Of a stretch of 64,000 nt of DNA, positions 53,841-62,581 are shown one piece after another (the stretch's first letter is position 1; each line of letters starts with the position of its first letter). This DNA comes from CBDIHP01 sp965279195 (lineage in GTDB: Bacteria; Planctomycetota; Planctomycetia; Isosphaerales; Isosphaeraceae): the NCBI GenBank assembly GCA_965279195.1, contig CBDIHP010000039.1:124001-188000 (forward strand). The letters run 5' to 3'. The notes below the pieces were generated by a model that had not been told where the DNA came from, did no database searches, and worked only from the letters and a program-made list of their open reading frames with translations. The position numbers and the translations under genes were made by a program.

Positions 53841-55088
53841 ATGAAGATCGGGATCGATGGCGCGTGCCTGGCGAACCGACGCGGCTTCGGCCGGTTCGCG
53901 AGGGAGATCGTCGACGGCCTCGCACGGGTCGCCGAGGGGCGGGGGCATGAGTTCGTCCTCTTCATGGATCGGCCGTCTGTCGGGACGGTCGAAGTCCCGC
54001 AGGGGTTCCGGGTTCATCCCGTCCCCGTGCGGGTCGCGCCGGCGGAGGCCGCGTCGTCGGACGGGAGGCGTTCGGTCCTCGACCTCCTGGCGATGAGCCG
54101 GGCGGTCCGCCGGGAACGCCCGGACGTGATGTACTTCCCGGCCAGTTATTCCTTCTTCCCGCCTCTGGGTGCGAGGCGGACGGTCGTCACCATGTACGAC
54201 ACCCTGCCGCTCGACCACCCCTGGCTGGTCTTCCCGAGCTGGAAGGGCCGTCTGGCCTGGACGGTGAAGGAGCGGGCGGCCGCACGCTGGGCGGACCAGA
54301 TCGTAACGATGTCCGAGACCGCCAGGCGGGACCTCTGCCGCTGGTTCCCGCTGGAGTACAGGTCCATCCGGGTCGTCTCCGGCGGGATCCATCCCCGGTT
54401 CCGGCCGCCCCTGGACGAGGACGAGGGCAGGGCGGTTTTCGATCGTCTGGGGATCCCGGTCGGCACCCGCTACCTGATCGCCGTCGGGGGGCTGAGCCCC
54501 CACAAGAATCTCCCGAGGCTGATCCGTGCGTTCGGCCGCACGTCTGGGCCGGAGGATCGGCTGGTCCTGGTCGGCGACCTGGGGGATGTCTTCCTCACCC
54601 ACGTCCCCGAGATCCGGTCGGCCGTGGCGGCCGGGGGGCTGGAAGGCCGGGTCCATCTGACCGGGTTCGTGAGCGATGAGGATCTGGTTCATCTCTATCA
54701 AAGGGCCTATGCCCTGGCGCAACCCTCGCTGATGGAAGGCTTCGGATTGCCCCCGGTCGAGGCGATGGCCTGCGGGATCCCGGTGCTCTCCAGCTTCGCC
54801 GGATCTCTGCCCGAAGTCGTTGGTCCCTCGGGGGTCTACTTCGACCCCACCGATGAGGACGCGATGGCCGGGGCGATCCGACGCCTGCTCCGGGACCCCG
54901 TCGAGCGGGACCGACTGGCCGGGGCGGCCCTGGAATGGACCCGGCGATACTCGTGGGACCGGACCGCGAAGGCCGTCCTGGACTGCCTCGAAGGCGCGCC
55001 ATCCCAGCCCGCCCAGGTCGCAAATCCGCCCCATTGGGAACGAAAGTCGAGAAATTTGACGAACTTGGGTCGTCGTCCCTTGATTTGA
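53841..55088 (+). CDS. Glycosyltransferase family 4
   Basis: 415 residues from ATG 53841, with GAGG upstream. The GT-B fold has GIDGACLANRRGFGRFAREI at the N-terminus. The C-terminal half has GGLSPHKNLPRLIRAFGRT, SLMEGFGLPPVEAMACGIPV with the E-x7-E motif, and SFAGSLPEVVGPSGVYFDP. It lies 19 bases after the GT2 gene and is probably co-transcribed for the same glycan. Many rare-looking AT bases occur only at its 3' end, where the helicase promoter starts. Confidence 0.92.
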   Translation: MKIGIDGACLANRRGFGRFAREIVDGLARVAEGRGHEFVLFMDRPSVGTVEVPQGFRVHPVPVRVAPAEAASSDGRRSVLDLLAMSRAVRRERPDVMYFPASYSFFPPLGARRTVVTMYDTLPLDHPWLVFPSWKGRLAWTVKERAAARWADQIVTMSETARRDLCRWFPLEYRSIRVVSGGIHPRFRPPLDEDEGRAVFDRLGIPVGTRYLIAVGGLSPHKNLPRLIRAFGRTSGPEDRLVLVGDLGDVFLTHVPEIRSAVAAGGLEGRVHLTGFVSDEDLVHLYQRAYALAQPSLMEGFGLPPVEAMACGIPVLSSFAGSLPEVVGPSGVYFDPTDEDAMAGAIRRLLRDPVERDRLAGAALEWTRRYSWDRTAKAVLDCLEGAPSQPAQVANPPHWERKSRNLTNLGRRPLI

Positions 55089-55097
55089 TGCTATAAT
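55089..55097 (+). promoter_or_regulatory. Extended -10 promoter for the DEAD-box helicase gene
   Basis: TGCTATAAT at 55089-55097 is an exact extended -10 (TGnTATAAT), just past the GT4 stop. TTGACG at 55056-55061 is too far (30 bases) for a normal spacer, which fits an extended -10 promoter. The predicted start near 55104 gives a leader of about 265 bases before the TTG start at 55368. Confidence 0.6.
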
Positions 55098-55355
55098 GTT
55101 CGTGCAGTATCGGACGAGTCCGCAAGAACCCCACCGGCTTGTTGCCTGTTTACCCTCGCGAAATTCCTGCCACGTTGGTCTCTTTTGCGCTTTTCCCTGG
55201 ATCACCTCCGACGCTATCGCAGCGTTCACTTGTTCGGAGCGGATCAAGATTGTCTGGGCGCGAGTAGGCCGACCAGGACCGAGATCCCTGTCCGATGAGA
55301 CGATCGGCCGCGATGACACGCGGTCGCCGTGCCTCCGCCGCAAGTCGGGGTGTCC

Positions 55356-55361
55356 AAGGAG
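55356..55361 (+). promoter_or_regulatory. Ribosome-binding site that fixes the helicase TTG start
   Basis: AAGGAG ends six bases before TTG 55368. An upstream ATG-like start at 55329 has no such site and adds residues outside the family. Confidence 0.65.
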
Positions 55362-55367
55362 CGAAGT

Positions 55368-56738
55368 TTGTCGACGACTATTGAATCGCCGGAGATCGAG
55401 ACGTTTCAGGAACTCGGCCTCGACGAGGTCTCCCTGCGCTGTCTGGAACGCGCAGGATTCACCGCCCCCAGCCCGATCCAGGCCAGACTGATCCCCGCGG
55501 CGCTAGCGGGGCGTGACTGCCTGGGCAATGCCCCGACCGGGACCGGCAAGACGGCCGCGTTCCTCCTCCCCGTCATCGAGCGGATGGATGAACGCGCCCG
55601 GACCCCGCAGGTCCTGATCCTGGCCCCGACCCGCGAGCTGGTGATCCAGATCGCCCGCGAGTTCGAACGCCTCTCCGGCTTCCGCCGCCTCCGCGCGGTG
55701 GCCGTCGTCGGCGGCGAGTCGATCTTCCGCCAGCAGCGCCTGATCCACGCCGGCTGCCAGCTGGTGGTCGCCACACCCGGCCGGCTCATCGACCTGATGG
55801 ATCGCAACTCGATCCGCCTGGACAATGTCGGCGTCATCGTCCTCGACGAAGCCGACCAGATGCTCGACATCGGGTTCCGCCCGGCCGTCGAACGCATCCT
55901 CCAGGATGTCCCCACCGAGCAGCGCCAGACCCTGCTGCTCTCGGCCACCATGCCCCCGGCCGTCCGCGAGCTGGCCCACAAGTACCTGAAGGATCCGCTG
56001 GACGTCCGCCTCATCTCCGAGAATGAGGACGCGACGATCCCGGCGATCAAGCAGAATTACCTGATGGTTCACCCCGAGCGGAAGTTCGAGCTGCTCATCA
56101 AGCTGCTCCAGCGCGAGCAGCCGAAGCGGGCGATCGTCTTCTGCCGCACCAAGCGCGGTGCGGACAAGGTCGGCATGCTGCTCCGCTCGGAGCAGTTCAA
56201 GGCCGACACGATGCACGGGAACCTGAGCCAGGCCCAGCGCAACCGGGTCCTCCAGGCCTTCCGCGGCGGCCGCCTGCACACGCTCGTCGCGACCGACGTC
56301 GTCGGACGCGGCATCGACGTCCAGGGTGTGACGCACGTCATCAACTTCGACCTGCCCGAGGACCCGTCGCACTACGTCCATCGCATCGGCCGGACCGGCC
56401 GCATGGGGAGCGACGGCGTGGCCTTCTCGTTCGTGATCCCCGAGCAGGGCAAGCTGCTCGACGAGATCGAGCGGTCGATTACCCGCAACCTGGAGCCGGA
56501 CGAGGTCGAGGGCATCCCCGCGCCGCCCCGCCCGTTCTTCCGCCCCCAGCGCCCGCAGGGCGGCGGCTTCCGCCGCGGCGCCCGCCCCTTCCAGGGCCGC
56601 AACAACCGCCCCGCCCACAACGGCATGCGGCGCACCAATGGCAACGGCCACAACCACGGCCCCGCCAACGGTCACGGCCATGCCCAGAACGACTTCCGCG
56701 GCCGCCGCGATCGGACGCCGCAGGAGACGGGCCGCTGA
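55368..56738 (+). CDS. DEAD-box RNA helicase (RhlE/CsdA type)
   Basis: 456 residues from TTG 55368. It unwinds RNA in translation, ribosome assembly or decay. All motifs are present: Q motif (FQELGL then APSPIQARLIP), motif I PTGTGKT, Ia PTRELVIQ, Ib TPGRLID, II DEAD (VLDEADQML), III SAT, IV VFCRTKRGADK, V VATDVVGRGIDV and VI HRIGRTGRMG. The C-terminal tail after about 400 is rich in Arg, Gly, His and Asn (an RGG-like tail), as in RhlE-group helicases. A long leader suggests cold-shock-like control. Confidence 0.95.
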   Translation: MSTTIESPEIETFQELGLDEVSLRCLERAGFTAPSPIQARLIPAALAGRDCLGNAPTGTGKTAAFLLPVIERMDERARTPQVLILAPTRELVIQIAREFERLSGFRRLRAVAVVGGESIFRQQRLIHAGCQLVVATPGRLIDLMDRNSIRLDNVGVIVLDEADQMLDIGFRPAVERILQDVPTEQRQTLLLSATMPPAVRELAHKYLKDPLDVRLISENEDATIPAIKQNYLMVHPERKFELLIKLLQREQPKRAIVFCRTKRGADKVGMLLRSEQFKADTMHGNLSQAQRNRVLQAFRGGRLHTLVATDVVGRGIDVQGVTHVINFDLPEDPSHYVHRIGRTGRMGSDGVAFSFVIPEQGKLLDEIERSITRNLEPDEVEGIPAPPRPFFRPQRPQGGGFRRGARPFQGRNNRPAHNGMRRTNGNGHNHGPANGHGHAQNDFRGRRDRTPQETGR

Positions 56739-56755
56739 GATTCTGACGCATCCTG

Positions 56756-56795
56756 AAAGAAAAGGGCGTCGGCATATGCCGACGCCCTTTTCTTT
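56756..56795. terminator. Bidirectional intrinsic terminator between the helicase and mqnE
   Basis: A perfect 40-base palindrome: AAAGAAAAGGGCGTCGGCAT is followed by its exact reverse complement. GC-rich stem bases are flanked by A-rich and T-rich arms, so it has a T-run on both strands. It lies between convergent genes (helicase stop 56738, mqnE stop 56880). Confidence 0.85.
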
Positions 56796-56879
56796 TAGCC
56801 AACTTGCGATCGTCGCATTGGCTGATCGACTCCCTTCGTCGCCAAACATCGAACTCCTCTGCGGAGCCGATGAGATTGT

Positions 56880-58028
56880 TCACTTGCCGATCGTGACCAG
56901 CGAAGGCACCACGATCCGCTCGGCCGACGACCAGCGGGGGCCGGAGCGTTCGACGCGGTGGTAGAGGGTATCGCGCTCGACGGGGATGCGGCCGGCCTCG
57001 GTGATGAGGCGGCGGATCTCGTTGACGCTGATCTCCTGCGGGGTCTCCGCGCCAGCCTCGTGGTAGATTGTCTCGTGGACGACCGTGCCGTCGAGGTCGT
57101 CGGCCCCGAACGAGAGGGCGACCTGGGCGGTCTTGATGCCCAGCATGATCCAGTACGCCTTGATGTGGGGGAAGTTGTCCAGCATCAAGCGGCTAATCGC
57201 CATGGTCTTCAGATCCATCAGGCCCGAGGGCTTGGGGATCTCGTCCATCCGCGAGTTATCGGGGTGGAATGCCAGGGGGATGAAGGTCTGGAATCCGCCC
57301 GTCTCGTCCTGCAGCTCGCGGAGCCGGACGAGGTGGTCGATGCGGTGCTTGGCCTTGTCGATGTGGCCGTAGAGCATCGTGGCGTTCGAGTTCAGGCCGA
57401 GCTGGTGGGCCGTGCGATGGACTTCGAGCCAGGTCTCGGTCGAGGCCTTGGCGCCGCAGATCGCCTCGCGGACCTCGGGATGGAAGATCTCCGCCCCGCC
57501 GCCGGGGAGGCTACCCAATCCGGCATCGACCAGGGCCTGGAGGACCTCCTTGATCGAGAGCTTCGCGATCTTCGCGAAGAACTCGACCTCAACCCCGGTG
57601 TAGGCCTTGATGTGAAGCTCGGGGTAGGTCTCGTGGATCCAGCGGACGACGTCCACGTAGTAGTCGAACGGCAGTTTGTGGTGCAGGCCGCCGACGATGT
57701 GCAGCTCGGTCGCCCCTCGGTCGTGGGCCGACTTGGCCCGTTCGAGGATCTGGGCCTTGTCCATGACGTACCCCCGCGGATCGTCGAGGTCGGCACGGAA
57801 GGCGCAGAAGTCGCACTTGTAGACGCAGACGTTGGTCGGGTTGATGTGGGTGTTGACGTTGTAATAGGCGAAATTGCCGTTGTAGCGCTCGCGGACGAGG
57901 TTGGCCATCGTCCCGAGGGCCAGCAGGTCGTTGGACTCCTCGAGCGCGAGCCCGTCCTCGAACGTGAGCCGCTGGCCGGCCTCGACCTTCTCCCGGATCG
58001 CCTGCAGACGCCCCGCCTCGGTCGGCAT
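56880..58028 (-). CDS. mqnE: Aminofutalosine synthase MqnE
   Basis: 382 residues from ATG 58028, with GGAGAGG upstream; a GTG at 58040 is the alternative. A radical SAM enzyme of futalosine-dependent menaquinone synthesis. The [4Fe-4S] motif C-x3-C-x2-C is CVYKCDFC. THINPTNVCVYKCDFCAFR, LHIVGGLHHKLPFDYYVDVV and HIKAYTGVEVEFFAKIAKLS are MqnE-like, followed by GLGSLPGGGAEIFHPEVR. The other mqn genes are not in the window. It follows adk on the same strand, with its own likely promoter. Confidence 0.93.
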   Translation of the reverse strand: MPTEAGRLQAIREKVEAGQRLTFEDGLALEESNDLLALGTMANLVRERYNGNFAYYNVNTHINPTNVCVYKCDFCAFRADLDDPRGYVMDKAQILERAKSAHDRGATELHIVGGLHHKLPFDYYVDVVRWIHETYPELHIKAYTGVEVEFFAKIAKLSIKEVLQALVDAGLGSLPGGGAEIFHPEVREAICGAKASTETWLEVHRTAHQLGLNSNATMLYGHIDKAKHRIDHLVRLRELQDETGGFQTFIPLAFHPDNSRMDEIPKPSGLMDLKTMAISRLMLDNFPHIKAYWIMLGIKTAQVALSFGADDLDGTVVHETIYHEAGAETPQEISVNEIRRLITEAGRIPVERDTLYHRVERSGPRWSSAERIVVPSLVTIGK

Positions 58029-58118
58029 GATTCGCCCCACCTCTCCGCCTCGACGAACCGCGACGTCCCGACCGCATCCCGGCCGGCCGACGTCGGGGCC
58101 ATCGGGCCCTTTGCAGTG

Positions 58119-58146
58119 ATTTTAGTCGCAATTGAAAGGAGATCAA
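58119..58146 (-). promoter_or_regulatory. Likely sigma-70 promoter for mqnE
   Basis: On the minus strand, TTGATC (58146-58141) and TAAAAT (58124-58119) are separated by 16 bases. The -10 matches the consensus at five of six. It lies between adk and mqnE, 90 bases upstream of the mqnE ATG. Confidence 0.45.
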
Positions 58147-58162
58147 CCTCGGCCGGTTCGGT

Positions 58163-58837
58163 TCACAACTTCGCCAGTCCGAGGACCCGGACGGTCTCGG
58201 CGTAGACCGGGTCGGGGGCCTGGTCTCCGTTGACCGCCAGGAAGCACTCGGCACTCTTCTCGTAGTGCCTCACGACCGGGTCCGTGGATTGATCGTAGAC
58301 GTCCTGCCTGTGCTCGACCACCGCATGCTTGTCATCCGCCCGACGCTCCAGCGGGGAACGATCGAGATCGCAGAGTTCGCCCGACCTCGGCGGCTTGGCG
58401 ACCATGTGATAGGTCGCGCCGCATTTCGGGCACACCCGGCGGCCGGTCATGCGCCGGACAGCGGCGTCGCGGCTGATGGCGATGTCGAGGTAGCAGTCGA
58501 TCCGGAATTTCAGGTCCCGTTCCAGGTGTTCGAGCGAGGGGATCTGCCCGGGGGTGCGGGGGTAGCCGTCGAAGATCAGCTTCGCCTCGCCGGGGGAGGG
58601 GAGGTTGGCCTCCAGGACCTGGAGCATCAACGCGTCGGACACCAGGGCCCCGCGCTTGAGGAGTTCGCCGACCTCGTGCCCGATCCCGTCGCCGCGCCGG
58701 ACGGCCTCGCGGAGCATCTCCCCCGTCCGGACGAGGGAATAGCCGAAGTCGGAGCCGAGTCGCTCGGCGAGGCTGCTCTTACCACTTCCGGGGCGCCCGA
58801 AGATCACGATCTTGGAAGGCGGGAGGGCCAGGGACAA
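58163..58837 (-). CDS. adk: Adenylate kinase
   Basis: 224 residues. It interconverts AMP, ADP and ATP. The P-loop is FGRPGSGKSSLAERL (starting near 14), then RTGEMLREAVRRGDGIG (AMP-binding), FDGYPRTPGQIPSLE and a LID domain with a zinc-type set CPKC and a later CDLD. MTGRRVCPKCGATYH is typical of zinc-bearing LIDs. The fourth ligand looks like Asp rather than Cys. The GRP in place of the usual GPP (GAPGAGKGT) is a small deviation. Confidence 0.92.
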   Translation of the reverse strand: MSLALPPSKIVIFGRPGSGKSSLAERLGSDFGYSLVRTGEMLREAVRRGDGIGHEVGELLKRGALVSDALMLQVLEANLPSPGEAKLIFDGYPRTPGQIPSLEHLERDLKFRIDCYLDIAISRDAAVRRMTGRRVCPKCGATYHMVAKPPRSGELCDLDRSPLERRADDKHAVVEHRQDVYDQSTDPVVRHYEKSAECFLAVNGDQAPDPVYAETVRVLGLAKL

Positions 58838-59043
58838 GGCGGACGCTCCTCTCAGCTCGGTCGGCGGATCGCGGGTTTCTCGGAGAAACGGCCGTCATCG
58901 GCGCTCGGGGAAACCTACATTATGCATGACGCCGCCGCGTTGGAAACCTCCGCGGCGGTCCATTAGACTGAAACCATTCGGCGCGGCGATCCGCCTCGCA
59001 CCGACCCCCACCCGGAACGCCGGTCCTCGGGAGACCCTCGTCC

Positions 59044-60951
59044 ATGTCCTGGATCGGCCCCGTCTTCGATTTCGAACTGCTCACCACCGCCCGACGCGCC
59101 CGCTACTACGCCCTGCGATTCCTTTACGGCGCGGTCCTGCTGTTCATGGTCTTCTGCGTTTATCAATCGTATTACTGGGATCGGGGTGTGGGCACCCGGG
59201 AACTCTCGATCGACGAGATGTCGGCCTTCGCCAGCACGACTTTCACCTCCTTCGGCTTCATTCAGTTCTTCACGGTGATCTTCCTCACGCCGGCCCTCAT
59301 CGCGGGCACGATCGCGGATGAGAAGCAGCGGAAGACCCTGCATTACTTGCTCTCCAGCCGGCTCTCGGGCGCGGAGATCGTACTGGGCAAGCTCGGGGCC
59401 CGGCTACTGAACGTCCTGGTGATCATGCTGGCCGGGTTGCCGGTCGTCAGCCTGATGACCCTCTTCGGGGGTATCGACCCCGTCATCATCGTGGCGACCT
59501 ACGCCGAGACGTTCCTGGCGGTCTATTTCCTCGGCGCGATGTCAATCTGGGTCTCGGTCCACTCCAGGAAGCCGCGCGAGGCGGTCTCGATGATGTATCT
59601 CTTCGGCGCGGTCTGGCTGATCGGGTTTCAGATCGTCCTGATCACGATGCCCCAGGCCGACGAGCCGATCAAGACCATCTGGGGCTACATCGCACCCTAT
59701 TACGAGTGGGTCGCCATGTGCAGCCCGGGGTATCTCCTCAATCCCCGGATCATCGTCCGCCTCAATGGGATGTACTCGGTACTGCCCTGGATCATGGGGA
59801 GCCAGTTCGCGTACGGCTCGTTCTTCATCCTGCTGTCGATCCTCCAGTTGCGACGAGTGTACGCCCGACAGGATGATACCTCGGGGAAGCTCACGAAGCT
59901 CAGGCGGGCCGTGTTCGGCAAGCGATCGTGGCTGCCCCGCCCGGCCTGCGGCGACGACGCGATGCTCTGGAAGGAACTGTTCGTCTCGAAGACCGGCGGG
60001 CTGTCGAAGGTCGCCGGGTTGCTGCTTTCGATGGGGATCGTCGGCCTGATCCTCTACTCCGGCTACGACACCGTCCGGGACGCCTGGCGCGAGCTTCTCG
60101 CCTACGGCTGGACCGGGACGGTCACCACGGCGCGCGATGACCTGAACCTCTTCATCCGGGGCGTGAACACCCCGCTCTTTGTTCTCTGGATGCTCGGCCT
60201 GTGCGCGACGTCGGCGAGCGGGATCGCCAGCGAGCGGGAGGAGGACACCTGGATCACCCTGATCTCGACCCCGCTGGAGAAGTCGGAGATCCTCCGACCG
60301 AAGTTCCTGGCCCCGTTCTGGACGATGAAGCCCGTGTTTTTGATGATGGCCATGCTCTGGGGTGTGGGACTCCTACTGGGCGGGCTGCACCCGTGCGGGT
60401 TGGTGCTGGGGTTGCTCGCCCTGGGGATCTTCGGCAGCTTCTTCGTGGCGCTCGGGCTGAACTACTCGCTCGCGATGAAGAACAGCAGCCGGGCGCAGGC
60501 GGCCACGCTCCTGAGCCTGATCGTCCTCAGCGGTGGCTATCTGTTCTGCTGCATCCCGTTCAGCCGGGGCGTAGACACCCCCCTCATCTTCACCGCATGC
60601 ACGCCTTACACGTTCTATTGCTCCCAACTCTCGTGGGAGGACTTCTACTACAACTTCGGACGGGGGGCACAGACCACCCGGTGGCGCTACAACCGCGTGG
60701 GCGAGATCGTCCTGACGTCATTCCTGTCTGCGACCATTTATGCGATGGCCGCATTCTTCGCGATCCAGCGACTCAGCAGTGCCTTCAATGTCGCGGTCGG
60801 GCGTCCTGACCGACAGTCGCAGGTCGAGGGGTTGTCGATGAACCAACTTGCCGAGCGACGCGCGGCCCTGATCGAGCTTCGAACGACCTCGCAGGATCCG
60901 GTGATGATGATCACCGACGAGGACGCGCTGGACGAGCCGGGGCTCGCCTGA
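59044..60951 (+). CDS. ABC-2 type transporter permease
   Basis: 635 residues with about twelve membrane segments in two groups. The first group starts WIGPVFDFELLTTARRARYY and includes FFTVIFLTPALIAGTIADEK, followed by QRKTLHYLLSSRLSGAEIVL, the coupling motif of ABC-2 permeases. The second group repeats this layout with ASEREEDTWITLISTPLEKS. It thus looks like a fused double permease. No ATPase gene lies in the window, so the partner is elsewhere. The stop is 19 bases from the converging aldolase gene. The substrate is unknown. Confidence 0.82.
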   Translation: MSWIGPVFDFELLTTARRARYYALRFLYGAVLLFMVFCVYQSYYWDRGVGTRELSIDEMSAFASTTFTSFGFIQFFTVIFLTPALIAGTIADEKQRKTLHYLLSSRLSGAEIVLGKLGARLLNVLVIMLAGLPVVSLMTLFGGIDPVIIVATYAETFLAVYFLGAMSIWVSVHSRKPREAVSMMYLFGAVWLIGFQIVLITMPQADEPIKTIWGYIAPYYEWVAMCSPGYLLNPRIIVRLNGMYSVLPWIMGSQFAYGSFFILLSILQLRRVYARQDDTSGKLTKLRRAVFGKRSWLPRPACGDDAMLWKELFVSKTGGLSKVAGLLLSMGIVGLILYSGYDTVRDAWRELLAYGWTGTVTTARDDLNLFIRGVNTPLFVLWMLGLCATSASGIASEREEDTWITLISTPLEKSEILRPKFLAPFWTMKPVFLMMAMLWGVGLLLGGLHPCGLVLGLLALGIFGSFFVALGLNYSLAMKNSSRAQAATLLSLIVLSGGYLFCCIPFSRGVDTPLIFTACTPYTFYCSQLSWEDFYYNFGRGAQTTRWRYNRVGEIVLTSFLSATIYAMAAFFAIQRLSSAFNVAVGRPDRQSQVEGLSMNQLAERRAALIELRTTSQDPVMMITDEDALDEPGLA

Positions 60952-60970
60952 ACCCCGGCTCCCTGCCGGC

Positions 60971-61768
60971 TCAATACCGGGCCAGCTCGCCCTGGATCAA
61001 CTCGGGGTGGATGGCCTTTACGAGGTCGGTCGCGCCCTGAAGCATGAACTTCAGCTCGCTGTTCACGGCGATGAACTGCCAACCTTCGCCGATGCGTCGC
61101 TTGGCGTCGTCGATCGAGAAGACGTGCAGGCCGCAGGGGACGTTCTGACGCTTGGCCGCCGCCAGGATTCGCTGCATGACTTCTTCGTGCCGCTCGGGGG
61201 AGGGCCAGCGGCCTTCCGGGTCGCGGAGCGAGGCGGCGAGGTCGTTGGGCCCGACGAAGATGGCGTCGATCCCGGGGACGGCGTAGATCTCGTCGGCGAT
61301 GTCGACTGCGTCGATGTGCTCGGTCTGGATCACGACGAGGATCTCGTCGTCCGCCCGGTCGTAGTACGTCTTGGCGTCGGTGGCGAAGTTCATCGTGTGC
61401 AGGCCGCCGCCGACCGAGCGGTTGCCCTTGGGGGGATACTTGCAGGCGGCGACGATCGCCCGGGCCTCGTCGGCGTTCATGACCATGGGCGCGACGATGC
61501 CCATCGCGCCGCAGTCCAGCGCCATCTTGATCCAGTCGTGCTTGCCGGCGGGGACGCGGGCCAGGGGGACGCAGCCGGCGTCGGCGATGGCTCCGAACAT
61601 CAGGGCGGCCGTCTGGATGTCGGTGTGGGTGTGCTCCATGTCGACGGTCAGCCAGGGGAGCCCGACCCGACCGAGGAACCTCGCCCCGACCACGCTGCCC
61701 AGCGAGAGCCACGTCCCGACCTGCGGCTTGCCCTCACGCAGGGCCTTCTTCACCGGATTCGTCTTCAT
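60971..61768 (-). CDS. HpcH/HpaI aldolase family protein
   Basis: 265 residues from ATG 61768; ATG 61777 would add three residues and is equally possible. A metal-dependent class II aldolase of the HpcH/HpaI type that cleaves or forms 2-keto-acid C-C bonds. Active-site features are [10 protein letters not shown] (catalytic His), [29 protein letters not shown] with the metal-binding Glu, and [12 protein letters not shown] with the metal-binding Asp. The specific substrate is not deducible. It converges on the ABC-2 permease gene and diverges from the ACT gene. Confidence 0.9.
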   Translation of the reverse strand: MKTNPVKKALREGKPQVGTWLSLGSVVGARFLGRVGLPWLTVDMEHTHTDIQTAALMFGAIADAGCVPLARVPAGKHDWIKMALDCGAMGIVAPMVMNADEARAIVAACKYPPKGNRSVGGGLHTMNFATDAKTYYDRADDEILVVIQTEHIDAVDIADEIYAVPGIDAIFVGPNDLAASLRDPEGRWPSPERHEEVMQRILAAAKRQNVPCGLHVFSIDDAKRRIGEGWQFIAVNSELKFMLQGATDLVKAIHPELIQGELARY

Positions 61769-62040
61769 TCCCGACATCCCAGCTAGGTGCACGACCGCGT
61801 CCGCCGGGGCGGGCGGGCGCCCGCCCCCGACCGAGCCGCAGTGTCCCACGAACGCCGCCTCGGGGCAACGACCCGATCCACCAGAACACCTTCCGGGGCC
61901 CCGACTTCCCCCCCACACCCCGACGACACTGATTGACCGAGCCCGTTCGGGCCGATACACTTCGGAGTGAAAATCCCGGGGTGGCCGGCGTACCACCCGA
62001 TCCCCGCGCGAGCGGGACGCGACCCGACACGAGGGCGACC

Positions 62041-62532
62041 ATGAGCCTGGGCGAAAGCGGCGGCAGCGAGGTCGATTTCGAGACCATGCACGGCCGGAAC
62101 TGGCCCTCCATCACGCAGTTCTCGGTCTTCCTCGAGAACCGCGTCGGCCAGCTCCTTGAGGTCGTCCGCGCCTTCAACGGCTCCAAGATCCGGATCGTCG
62201 GACTGTCGATCTCCGACTCCGCCGACTGCTGCATCGTCCGGCTCATCCTGACCCACCCCGAACAGGGCCGCGAGGTCCTCCTCTACAAGAAGTTGGCCTT
62301 CGCCGAGAACGAACTGCTCCTCGTCGAACTCATCAGCGGCCCGCAGTCCCTTGTCGAGATGTGCACCGCGCTTCTCCAGGCCGAAGTCAATATCCACTAC
62401 GCCTACCCGCTGATCGTCCACCCCCACGGCCGCGCCGCCGTCGCCATCCACGTCGACAACAACGAGCAGGCCGCCGCCACGCTGCACGACAAGGGCTTCG
62501 AGATCCTTTGCGAGGCCGACCTGAATCTCTGA
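62041..62532 (+). CDS. Tandem ACT-domain protein
   Basis: 163 residues from ATG 62041. Two ACT-like beta-alpha-beta domains are visible: [20 protein letters not shown] to [10 protein letters not shown] (about 20-80), and [20 protein letters not shown] to [15 protein letters not shown] (about 88-150). ACT domains bind amino acids and regulate enzymes. No enzyme domain is attached, so it may be a free-standing regulator. The divergent region to the aldolase gene is 272 bases, in which no promoter stands out. Confidence 0.8.
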   Translation: MSLGESGGSEVDFETMHGRNWPSITQFSVFLENRVGQLLEVVRAFNGSKIRIVGLSISDSADCCIVRLILTHPEQGREVLLYKKLAFAENELLLVELISGPQSLVEMCTALLQAEVNIHYAYPLIVHPHGRAAVAIHVDNNEQAAATLHDKGFEILCEADLNL

Positions 62533-62581
62533 CCGGGTCGGGCGACCTCGGGTGCTTGCGAATGCCCCGGGCCGCCTGAAT

